This document shows positions 34,253 through 40,770 of a stretch of 57,150 bases of DNA, one piece after another. The stretch spans positions 1-57,150 of the forward strand of contig JAQUSF010000005.1 of the NCBI GenBank assembly GCA_028715215.1. Direction: 5' to 3'. The first letter of the stretch is position 1; the number at the start of each line of letters is the position of its first letter. The notes under the pieces were generated by a model, which was given only the letters and a program-made list of their open reading frames with translations, ran no database searches and was not told the origin of the DNA. The DNA comes from Candidatus Zixiibacteriota bacterium. Its GTDB lineage: Bacteria > Zixibacteria > MSB-5A5 > GN15 > FEB-12. The position numbers and the translations under genes are program-made.

Positions 34253-34708
34253 TCAACCTTTCCCCACCAGTTGTTTTATCCGGCTGGTTTTGACACTGCC
34301 GAAATACTTGTCGTTTATCATCACCACCGGTGCCATGGCGCAGGCACCGACGCACCCGACGACTTCGAGACTGTATTTCATGTCGGGGGTGGTTTCGCCC
34401 GGTTTGATTTTGAGCTCGTTCTCGAACTGCTCCCTTATCACTTTGGAACCGCGAATGTGACAGGCGGTGCCGACACATACCCGGATGAGTTTCTCACCCC
34501 GGGGAACCAGGCTGAAGGCATTGTAAAAAGTGGCGACCGAATAAACCTTGCTCATCGGCACTTCCAGCGTCTCGGCGGTTTTCCGCATGGCTTCCTCCGG
34601 CAGATAATTGAATTCCTTCTGGATATCCTGAAGTATCATTATCAGGGAGCTGGCTTTACGGGGATGTCTTGCTATTATTGATGGTATCGTCGTGAAATCC
34701 TGTTTCAT
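34253..34708 (-). CDS. HydC/NuoE-like [2Fe-2S] subunit
   Basis: This 151-residue thioredoxin-fold protein has ligands in VCVGTACHIRG (C-x4-C) and GCVGACAMAP (C-x3-C), and a helical N-terminal domain as in NuoE. It pairs with the NuoF-like protein whose gene starts one base after its stop. It overlaps the gamma-subunit gene by four bases. It is clearly diverged from the complex I nuoE at 1458-1934, so this is a second, specialised NADH-dehydrogenase-like module, not a recent duplicate. Confidence 0.93.
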   Translation of the reverse strand: MKQDFTTIPSIIARHPRKASSLIMILQDIQKEFNYLPEEAMRKTAETLEVPMSKVYSVATFYNAFSLVPRGEKLIRVCVGTACHIRGSKVIREQFENELKIKPGETTPDMKYSLEVVGCVGACAMAPVVMINDKYFGSVKTSRIKQLVGKG

Positions 34709-35277
34709 ACCTTTTCCTTTTTTCCGCTTTTCTTCATAAGGTCGATAGCCATCCGGTAACCCTCTTCAAGTACCGACAGGTTGATTTTAAGCACCTCTTT
34801 TTTATAACCCAGCTTTTTCTTGAGTACCTCAACCAAAGTTTCGTACTTGACTATTTTACTGGCGCCGATAAAAGCTCCCAGGATGGCGATATTGGCCGCT
34901 TTGACATTGCCGGCTTCAAGGGCCATTTTATTGGCTGGTATAAGTATTTCCGTAATATCGGTGCGGTCGGTCGTAACGTTGATTAACGATGAATTGACGA
35001 CCAGAAGTCCTCCCGGTTTTATCTTGGGAACGAATTTGTCGAACGACGGCCGGTTAAAGACACATACGGCAGCCGGGTTGTTGATAATCGGTGATCCTAT
35101 CCGGGTGTCGGATATGACCACCGTACAGTAAGCCGTGCCGCCTCTCATTTCCGGACCGTAAGAGGGCAACCAGACCACTTTTTTATTTTCTTCAATACCG
35201 GTATAGGCCAAAAGCTGACCGGCTGTCATTATGCCCTGACCGCCGAAACCGGCCATCGTAACTTCATACTGTGCCAT
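34705..35277 (-). CDS. 2-oxoacid:ferredoxin oxidoreductase, gamma subunit
   Basis: This 190-residue gamma domain (PF01558-like) starts AQYEVTMAGFGGQGIMTAGQLLAYTG. The GFGGQG loop and SYGPEMRGG are typical of the catalytic gamma subunit, which contacts CoA and ferredoxin-side partners. It overlaps the beta gene by 14 bases and the HydC-like gene by four, so translation is coupled across the boundary between the oxidoreductase and NADH modules. That physical coupling argues that both belong to one complex. Confidence 0.94.
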   Translation of the reverse strand: MAQYEVTMAGFGGQGIMTAGQLLAYTGIEENKKVVWLPSYGPEMRGGTAYCTVVISDTRIGSPIINNPAAVCVFNRPSFDKFVPKIKPGGLLVVNSSLINVTTDRTDITEILIPANKMALEAGNVKAANIAILGAFIGASKIVKYETLVEVLKKKLGYKKEVLKINLSVLEEGYRMAIDLMKKSGKKEKV

Positions 35278-36037
35278 CGGTTTTCACCTCCTTATCGGGG
35301 TCTTTAAAACAACCGAGGGGATAATATTTCAGGGTGTTTTCCTCGACCCAGCGGACCGATTCACCGGGCGTCAGGCCCCAGTTGGTCGGACAGGTGGATA
35401 AAAATTCCACCAGGCTGAAACAGCGGTTTTGGGTTTGGTAGGTGAAGGCTTTGCGCACCGCCCGCTTGGCGCGGATTATATGTTGCGGAGTGTGCACGGC
35501 CACTCGTTCAAGATATGCCGGTGTAACCAGAGAGGAGAGAAGTTCACAAATCCGGATAGGCATCCCGACCTCGGCAACATTGCGGCCTTTCGGTGAGGTC
35601 GTGGTTATTTGACCTTCAAGGGTGGTCGGGGCCATCTGCCCGCCGGTCATGCCGTAGATGCCGTTGTTGACGAAAATAACGGTAAATTTTTCGCCGCGAT
35701 TGGCGGCATGAACAATTTCGCCCATCCCGATTGAAGCCAGGTCGCCGTCACCCTGGTAAGTGAACACGATCATATCGGGACGGAGACGTTTGAATCCTGT
35801 CGCCAGGGCGGGTGCCCGGCCGTGCGGCGCTTCAAGAAAATCCGTATTTATGTAATTATAGGCGAACACTGAACAGCCCACCGGCGCCACCCCGAGAGTT
35901 TTTTCACGAAGGTTCAACTCGTCCAGGACCTCCGCCACCAGCCGGTGAATGACACCATGAGTACACCCGGGGCAATAATGCGTAACCGTCGGCTTGAGAG
36001 CGGTCGGCCGGGAAAATATTATCTTCGAGTCTTCCAT
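35264..36037 (-). CDS. 2-oxoacid:ferredoxin oxidoreductase, beta (thiamine diphosphate) subunit
   Basis: This 257-residue subunit binds thiamine diphosphate and the proximal [4Fe-4S] cluster. HYCPGCTHG gives cluster cysteines, GDGDLASIG with NNGIYGMTGGQMAPTT forms the ThDP/Mg site, and the GCSVFAY Cys completes the cluster. The GMTGGQ pattern is common to 2-oxoisovalerate and 2-oxoglutarate enzymes. The start is the ATG at 36037 with GAGGA six bases upstream. An in-frame extension to 36196 overlaps the alpha gene in another frame, is Lys/Pro-rich and is not conserved, so I reject it. It lies seven bases after the alpha subunit. Confidence 0.94.
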   Translation of the reverse strand: MEDSKIIFSRPTALKPTVTHYCPGCTHGVIHRLVAEVLDELNLREKTLGVAPVGCSVFAYNYINTDFLEAPHGRAPALATGFKRLRPDMIVFTYQGDGDLASIGMGEIVHAANRGEKFTVIFVNNGIYGMTGGQMAPTTLEGQITTTSPKGRNVAEVGMPIRICELLSSLVTPAYLERVAVHTPQHIIRAKRAVRKAFTYQTQNRCFSLVEFLSTCPTNWGLTPGESVRWVEENTLKYYPLGCFKDPDKEVKTDGTV

Positions 36038-36044
36038 AGAGTCC

Positions 36045-37145
36045 TCACCCTTTCCTGGTCTTTCTTTTCCGGGTACCGGCTTCTTTTTTAAGCAGTTCTT
36101 TAATCTGTTCTTTGGCTTCTTCGGGTGACGGTACCACGCCGCCGGTACGGCCGAAAAATTTAATCGGCTTGATGCCCCTGACAACCCGTTCGACATCCTC
36201 TACCATCTGCCCGATACTCATCTCGATGACCAGTACGGTCTTGATATTTTTACGAGCGGCTTCGGCATACAACTCTTTTTCCGGGTAGGGGAAAAGGGTA
36301 ATGGGGCGGAAAAGACCCACCGAGATACTCTCTGTTTCAAGCTCATCAATCGCCGTCTGACAGATTCGGGCCATAGTCCCGTACGAGACTATCAAAATTT
36401 TATTTTCCGTTTTGGTTTTATAAAGCTCGAAACGAACTTCCTCGGCTTTCATCTTTTCGTATTTTTGATAAAGCAGGAGGTTGTTTTTTTCCAGGGCCAA
36501 CGGGTCGAGAAAAAGAGATTTGATAATGTGCGGTTCGCGTCCCCGGGCGCCGGTACAGGCCCAGTCTTTGGGGGGCAGGGGCGGTTCCTCGTATTTTTCG
36601 GGAAACTCCACCGGTTCCATCATCTGGCCAATCATGCCGTCGCCGATAACCATAACCGGATTGCGATATTTATCCGCCAGGTAGAATGCCTGCATGGTCA
36701 AATCCACTGCTTCCTGGATGGTCGAAGGCGCCAGCACTAAAAGCCGGTAATCGCCGTGACCGCCGCCCTTAGTGGCCTGAAAATAATCCGATTGGGCCGG
36801 TAAAATACCCCCCAGGCCCGGTCCTCCCCGCATGATATTTACAATAACGCAGGGCAGGTGAGCCCCCGCCATATACGAGATGGCTTCCTGCATCAAACTT
36901 ATCCCGGGACTCGAAGAGGAAGTGAAAACCCGTTTACCGGTAGAAGCTGCTCCGAAAAGAATATTCCCTACGGCAATTTCACTCTCGGCCTGTAGAAATA
37001 CTCCGCCGACTTCCGGCATCCGGTGAGCCAGGTATTCCGCCACCTCGGTCTGAGGGGTGATGGGATAACAGAAATAATTGGTGGCACCGGCTCTCAGGGC
37101 GGCTTCGGCTATGGCCTCGTTACCTTTCATCAATATTCTTGGCAT
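36045..37145 (-). CDS. 2-oxoacid:ferredoxin oxidoreductase, alpha subunit (VorB-like)
   Basis: This 366-residue alpha subunit starts ILMKGNEAIAEAALRAGATN, the pattern of VorB-type 2-oxoisovalerate ferredoxin oxidoreductases. It has the YPITPQTEV substrate-site motif and the transketolase C-terminal domain ending in a Lys/Arg-rich tail. VOR enzymes oxidise branched-chain 2-oxoacids to acyl-CoA with ferredoxin, and related KOR enzymes use 2-oxoglutarate; the exact substrate cannot be decided by eye. The delta, alpha, beta, gamma gene order here supports a four-subunit VOR/KOR. Confidence 0.92.
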   Translation of the reverse strand: MPRILMKGNEAIAEAALRAGATNYFCYPITPQTEVAEYLAHRMPEVGGVFLQAESEIAVGNILFGAASTGKRVFTSSSSPGISLMQEAISYMAGAHLPCVIVNIMRGGPGLGGILPAQSDYFQATKGGGHGDYRLLVLAPSTIQEAVDLTMQAFYLADKYRNPVMVIGDGMIGQMMEPVEFPEKYEEPPLPPKDWACTGARGREPHIIKSLFLDPLALEKNNLLLYQKYEKMKAEEVRFELYKTKTENKILIVSYGTMARICQTAIDELETESISVGLFRPITLFPYPEKELYAEAARKNIKTVLVIEMSIGQMVEDVERVVRGIKPIKFFGRTGGVVPSPEEAKEQIKELLKKEAGTRKRKTRKG

Positions 37146-37166
37146 AAGCTTATCCTTTCCCTGTCC

Positions 37167-37400
37167 TCAATAATCAAAAAGGGCGTACATGAGGCCGTTG
37201 GTTTTAACGGTTATCGCGGCATCCGGACAGGTTATGGCACAAATCCGGCAACCGATACAGCGGGAAGTATCGTGCATCCGGGCGTAAAAGTACCCGCGTA
37301 CCGTGATGTCCCTGGACATCGACAAAACCTGCATCGGGCAGGCCCTGACGCACAATTCACATCCTTTACAGTGGTTTTTATCGATAATTACACCTGGCAT
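37167..37400 (-). CDS. 2-oxoacid:ferredoxin oxidoreductase, delta subunit (2x[4Fe-4S] ferredoxin)
   Basis: This 77-residue ferredoxin has two complete motifs, CKGCELCVRACP and CIGCRICAITCP, separated by an insert of about 30 residues with RDITVRGYFYARM. It carries electrons from the ThDP subunit to an outside acceptor; in this operon that is most likely the NuoEF-like module. It starts ten bases after the ATPase gene and lies 21 bases before the alpha subunit. Confidence 0.93.
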   Translation of the reverse strand: MPGVIIDKNHCKGCELCVRACPMQVLSMSRDITVRGYFYARMHDTSRCIGCRICAITCPDAAITVKTNGLMYALFDY

Positions 37401-37410
37401 TATACTTCCT

Positions 37411-38145
37411 TTATTTATTTTTCCCCGATACTTTTTTTCTCTCCCAGGGTTTAAGCAGGGAGCGGTCCAGTGCTAAGACCGGCAAATCTATGAGGCGGGG
37501 CTCTATTTTATCCATTATGTCTGTGGTCATACTTATAAATACTACGGGTAAATTTGTTTTCCGGCTGACTTTATTGGCCAGCTCCAGACCCTGAAGGACG
37601 GTATCAGGATCGGTTTCATCCATGAGATGACTGTTGGAAATCAAACCGCTGAATTTCAAACGGGAAGCGGCTTCAATATCCGCCAGCATTTTCTGGCAGC
37701 CGGCAAGGTCGGAAGTAAAGGGTCGTCTGGCGTTCAATACCAGAAGCAATTCGTATTGACCAGGTGTAAAAGCATCGGAAAGAGAACTCAGGACCCGGGC
37801 CCCGGTTTCGTCGCCGCCGATATCCAGTATCAGTTTTCCTTCACCTCGTTCAATAGCGGTTTTAATTTCCGGGATTATAATGGGCAGTTCCGCATAAAAG
37901 TTTTCACCTTCGGGGATTAATGACTTAATACCCAGGTTTGCCAGTTCCCGGGACGCTTCACGGGAACGAAAATAAGGATTGATGATATCAAGGTCGGCAA
38001 TAACGACAGGTTCGCTCTGATTTAATTTAAGGTACCTGGCTAGATTGACCGCAATTTCCGATTTACCGCTCCCGTAACCACCAACAATGGTAATAATATT
38101 TTTCGAAAAAGTTGGTAATCTGAATCTGTAAGCTTCACCAGCCAT
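37411..38145 (-). CDS. P-loop ATPase of the 2-oxoacid oxidoreductase operon
   Basis: This 244-residue soluble protein has Walker A GGYGSGKS (22-29). Its ADLDIINPYFRSREA segment resembles the deviant Mrp/ParA/CbiA-type NTPases, and DIGGDETGARVL would be Walker B-like. No Fe-S motif is present. Similar ATPases occur at the head of VOR-type gene sets in other anaerobes as far as I recall, but I know of no proven function. Assembly of the many Fe-S clusters or CoA/nucleotide sensing are guesses. It is the first gene of the nine-gene operon, directly behind the promoter and palindromes at 38162-38280. Confidence 0.85.
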   Translation of the reverse strand: MAGEAYRFRLPTFSKNIITIVGGYGSGKSEIAVNLARYLKLNQSEPVVIADLDIINPYFRSREASRELANLGIKSLIPEGENFYAELPIIIPEIKTAIERGEGKLILDIGGDETGARVLSSLSDAFTPGQYELLLVLNARRPFTSDLAGCQKMLADIEAASRLKFSGLISNSHLMDETDPDTVLQGLELANKVSRKTNLPVVFISMTTDIMDKIEPRLIDLPVLALDRSLLKPWERKKVSGKNK

Positions 38146-38161
38146 AAGTCAAAGAAGAACT

Positions 38162-38186
38162 TAACTAATTATATTATAATTAGTTA
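38162..38186. repeat. 25-base AT-rich perfect palindrome in the leader of the redox operon
   Basis: TAACTAATTATA, a central T, then TATAATTAGTTA form a 12-bp perfect inverted repeat. It lies 17 bases upstream of the ATPase start and downstream of the candidate promoter, so it is in the 5' leader. It could be an operator or a weak RNA hairpin close to the ribosome site. Confidence 0.7.
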
Positions 38187-38199
38187 TATAATAAGAGGA

Positions 38200-38219
38200 T
38201 TATTTGCAAAAGCAAATAA
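38200..38219. repeat. second inverted repeat in the same leader
   Basis: TTATTTGC, AAAA, GCAAATAA is a perfect 8-bp inverted repeat between the first palindrome and the candidate -10 box. Two adjacent perfect repeats in one leader suggest a two-site operator or a structured leader. Confidence 0.6.
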
Positions 38220-38251
38220 AAACCTTTTTAATCCTATTTTTTTCGCTTTAA

Positions 38252-38280
38252 AATATCGCACAATAATCTCTTGAAGTCAA
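38252..38280 (-). promoter_or_regulatory. candidate sigma70-type promoter of the nine-gene redox operon
   Basis: On the minus strand TTGACT is followed after 17 bases by GATATT (5/6 and 4/6). It would start transcription near 38245, giving a leader of about 100 bases that contains the two inverted repeats. Confidence 0.5.
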
Positions 38281-38315
38281 GCCTAATTGTGAAAAAAAGA
38301 ACGAAATAAAGGTCG

Positions 38316-38344
38316 TTGACAGCATTGCTCGTTCAAATTATATT
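38316..38344 (+). promoter_or_regulatory. strong sigma70-type promoter of the lipoprotein gene
   Basis: TTGACA, 17 bases, TATATT is a near-consensus promoter about 40 bases before the ATG at 38386. It faces away from the redox-operon promoter, 36 bases off. Confidence 0.75.
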
Positions 38345-38385
38345 CTTTTACGATACTGACTTAACTGGAAAAAGAGAAATACCCG

Positions 38386-39210
38386 ATGGATTCCAAATCG
38401 CCTAAAACAGAACTTCTGACAAGTCTTATAAGGTCGATGACATCCGACTGTCTTTTTATTTTTATCATATTGCTGGTAATGGGCTTTGGATGTACCCAAA
38501 AGACCGAAAAAAAATTTCTGTTGGCCGATGACCCTCGTTATCAGGGCTGGGATTTTTTCACCTATGAAAATATAAAAATTTTTCACCAGCCGAATCATTT
38601 GCAACAGGATAAATTCGGGGAGGTGGCGCGGATGTACCTTAAATCAATCGACATAGTCACCAGGACCTTGAAGATGCCGCCTTACACCGACACCCTGGTA
38701 GTTGTATATTACACCGGGTATGGCCAGGGAAGAGAGATGACCGGTCGGGATTATCCCTTTGCCCGGGATAGCGTCATTTATTTCTGGTTACCCAGTTTTC
38801 TGGGCCCGACGCTCATGCAGCACCTTCTCCCGCGATGGCTGCCGGAGGAACCGAAATATCAATTTCTCAAGCACGGTTTAATAGCTCTTTTTGATTTTTC
38901 CGGACAGGATTACCATAAATCCACCCAATATTATATAGACCAGGGGCAATTTATGCCTTTGGGTCAACTGGCAGTGGATACTGCCATAAACAGTGATAAG
39001 GAGCGTTATCAGTCGGCGGAAGCGGCCTCGTTCGTCGCCTATGTAATGGCTAATCACGGGATAAGCATGCTCAAGGAAATGTACCGATCCCGTTTGCCAT
39101 TTGACAGGATGGTCGAGGAATTATTTTATATGCCGGTGGATTCGCTGGAAAAAAGATGGCTTGCCTTTGCGAGGCAAAGTGTACCGCCCGATACTACAAA
39201 GCAGCAGTGA
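38386..39210 (+). CDS. lipoprotein with a degenerate gluzincin (Peptidase MA)-like pattern
   Basis: This 274-residue protein has a basic start, a hydrophobic stretch and a lipobox ending MGFGC (Cys36), so it should be a lipoprotein. The mature part has DDPRYQGWDFFTYENIKIFH near the start. Later segments HLLPRWLPEE and FLKHGLIALFDF resemble the layout of MA-clan metallopeptidases (HExxH, then W-L-x-EG), but no HExxH is present, so it is probably not an active peptidase. Function is unknown. GGAAAAAGAG lies upstream of the ATG. The citrate-synthase-like gene follows after 42 bases. Confidence 0.75.
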   Translation: MDSKSPKTELLTSLIRSMTSDCLFIFIILLVMGFGCTQKTEKKFLLADDPRYQGWDFFTYENIKIFHQPNHLQQDKFGEVARMYLKSIDIVTRTLKMPPYTDTLVVVYYTGYGQGREMTGRDYPFARDSVIYFWLPSFLGPTLMQHLLPRWLPEEPKYQFLKHGLIALFDFSGQDYHKSTQYYIDQGQFMPLGQLAVDTAINSDKERYQSAEAASFVAYVMANHGISMLKEMYRSRLPFDRMVEELFYMPVDSLEKRWLAFARQSVPPDTTKQQ

Positions 39211-39252
39211 TTATATAGTTGTTTTCTTATAATAACCATTTACGAGGTAATT

Positions 39253-40026
39253 ATGGCTGAAGATATCTGGAAAACATCGATAACGGAAATCGGCCCGGGG
39301 AAAATTAAGGTCCGCGGTTATGACATTGCCGACATCATGGAAAAACTATCTTATGCCGAGACTGTTTATTTGATATTAAAAGGTGAACTGCCAACGAAGG
39401 CGGAAGCCGCTTTGATGAACGCCATATTGGTATCGTCGATAGACCATGGAGCTTCGCCGCCGTCGGTACTGGGTACCCGGACCGTGATGTCCGGCGGCAA
39501 CTCGTTGAACGCCGCTCTTGCGGGCGGAGTTCTGGTAATCGGTGATGCTCATGGCGGGGCTATCGAGCAGTCGGCGAAAATTATGCAGCAATGGGCAGCC
39601 AGAGGCGAAGGGCGGAGTATGAAGGAAGTCGCCGCCGACCTGGTTGACTGGCTCGGACAGACTAAAATACGCATGCCGGGGTTCGGACACCGCCTGCATA
39701 AAGTTGACCCCCGCACCGGTAAACTTTTTGAAATCGCCGCGCGATACGGTTTCAGCGGGCGCCATATCGAACTCTGCCGGGCGATTGAAACCGCCCTGGC
39801 CGAAAAAACCGGGAAATCCCTGCCGATAAATGTCGACGGCGCCATCGCCGCCGTGATTTCCGATATGGGTTTCGACTGGCGGCTGGGCAAAGGTTTTTTC
39901 ATTATTTCACGAATGCCCGGTTTACTGGCGCACGCTTATGAAGAAATGACGCGGGAGAAACCCATGCGCAAACTGGGTCCGCTGCCTTATGAATATGACG
40001 GTCCGCCGGAACGAGGTATGAAATAG
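39253..40026 (+). CDS. short citrate-synthase-fold protein, citryl-CoA lyase-like
   Basis: This 257-residue protein keeps only the catalytic core of citrate synthase, about 170 residues shorter than the normal enzyme. The three catalytic residues are in place: His100 (GDAHGGA), His146 (GFGHRLHK) and Asp195 (INVDGAI). Such short homologues include citryl-CoA lyase, which splits citryl-CoA to acetyl-CoA and oxaloacetate in the two-step citrate cleavage of some reverse-TCA bacteria, and citrate-lyase-like enzymes of unknown substrate. No citryl-CoA synthetase gene is in the window, so the assignment rests on size and residues. GAGG precedes the ATG, and a strong terminator follows. Confidence 0.8.
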   Translation: MAEDIWKTSITEIGPGKIKVRGYDIADIMEKLSYAETVYLILKGELPTKAEAALMNAILVSSIDHGASPPSVLGTRTVMSGGNSLNAALAGGVLVIGDAHGGAIEQSAKIMQQWAARGEGRSMKEVAADLVDWLGQTKIRMPGFGHRLHKVDPRTGKLFEIAARYGFSGRHIELCRAIETALAEKTGKSLPINVDGAIAAVISDMGFDWRLGKGFFIISRMPGLLAHAYEEMTREKPMRKLGPLPYEYDGPPERGMK

Positions 40027-40041
40027 GAAATTAATGTCGTT

Positions 40042-40076
40042 AAAAAAAGGCGAATCGATGCAATTCGCCTTTTTTT
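40042..40076. terminator. bidirectional intrinsic terminator
   Basis: A7, GGCGAAT, a 7-base loop, ATTCGCC, T7 form a perfect hairpin with A and T runs on both sides. It serves the citryl-CoA-lyase-like gene on the plus strand and the small membrane protein on the minus strand. Confidence 0.92.
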
Positions 40077-40100
40077 ATTAAGGTATACCATATGAAATAA

Positions 40101-40523
40101 TCAGGAGACTCTTTCCGGTTGACGCGGTGCCGGTTTTTCATATTTGGGCTGGGGGATGGTTTTTTGGTATTGACCCCGGGTAAAAGCCATAATCCCGATG
40201 GTTATCAGGTTTAAAAACGGAAAGATGGTCAAAAAGCCCCAGACAGGCGGATGACCGCAGTTTTTGGCTGTCTCCATCCAGACTATCGCCAGGCAGATGA
40301 TATTGACCACGGGTACAAAGAATAAAAGAAACCACCACCATTGTTTGCCGGCCAGCTGGACCAGCTGAAACAGGTTAAGGATTGGAATAAAAGCCCACCA
40401 GGAACTGTGGTGACCCGTTTTAAGGGCGATTTTGTACTGGGCGTAAGTATAATATAAATATACACCCAGGAAAATCAAATAGAACACCGTTCCATAACCG
40501 CTGCTGTAATTGGATTCGTACAT
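40101..40523 (-). CDS. small membrane protein, DUF5684-like
   Basis: This 140-residue protein has about four hydrophobic helices with many Trp/Tyr (SSWWAFIPILNLFQL, GKQWWWFLLFFVPVVNIIC) and a Pro-rich cytoplasmic tail (PQPKYEKPAPRQP). The P-x-LN and P-x-VN turns are typical of DUF5684, a family without proven function. I start it at the ATG at 40523, which has a perfect GGAGGG five bases upstream. The in-frame TTG at 40535 overlaps that site. It is monocistronic and shares the bidirectional terminator. Confidence 0.8.
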   Translation of the reverse strand: MYESNYSSGYGTVFYLIFLGVYLYYTYAQYKIALKTGHHSSWWAFIPILNLFQLVQLAGKQWWWFLLFFVPVVNIICLAIVWMETAKNCGHPPVWGFLTIFPFLNLITIGIMAFTRGQYQKTIPQPKYEKPAPRQPERVS

Positions 40524-40704
40524 GATTCCCTCCAAGGTAAGGTTATTATGTTAATTGATGATGATATTTCCCAAGTATGAATAGCTAAGTTTTATTATCG
40601 ACAGATTACGTCATTAACCTGAGTTTTTTATATGATTGTTTATTAAAAGCAGGAGCTGTTCAAATATTGTACAGCGGGAGTTAACGGGAGGTACCATAAG
40701 AGCA

Positions 40705-40732
40705 GTTTACCCTTTATATCACCGTATATAAT
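40705..40732 (+). promoter_or_regulatory. candidate promoter of the M24 peptidase operon
   Basis: A perfect -10 TATAAT (40727-40732) has GTTTAC 16 bases upstream. The M24 gene starts 38 bases further on. The rest of the 247-base gap from 40524 shows no other gene-like feature. Confidence 0.4.
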
Positions 40733-40770
40733 TGTTGTTTAATCTCCCGGTTTGAATTATTATTTATTTT

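Noticed and set aside
31178-34708. Bifurcating [FeFe] hydrogenase or soluble NiFe hydrogenase
   Set aside because: HydB/HydC-like parts are present, but no H-cluster cysteine domain and no NiFe large or small subunit occurs in the operon or the window.
36038-36196. N-terminal extension of the 2-oxoacid oxidoreductase beta subunit
   Set aside because: The 53 extra residues come from the alpha gene read in another frame, are Lys/Pro-rich, and the internal ATG at 36037 has a good GAGGA site and fits the family start.
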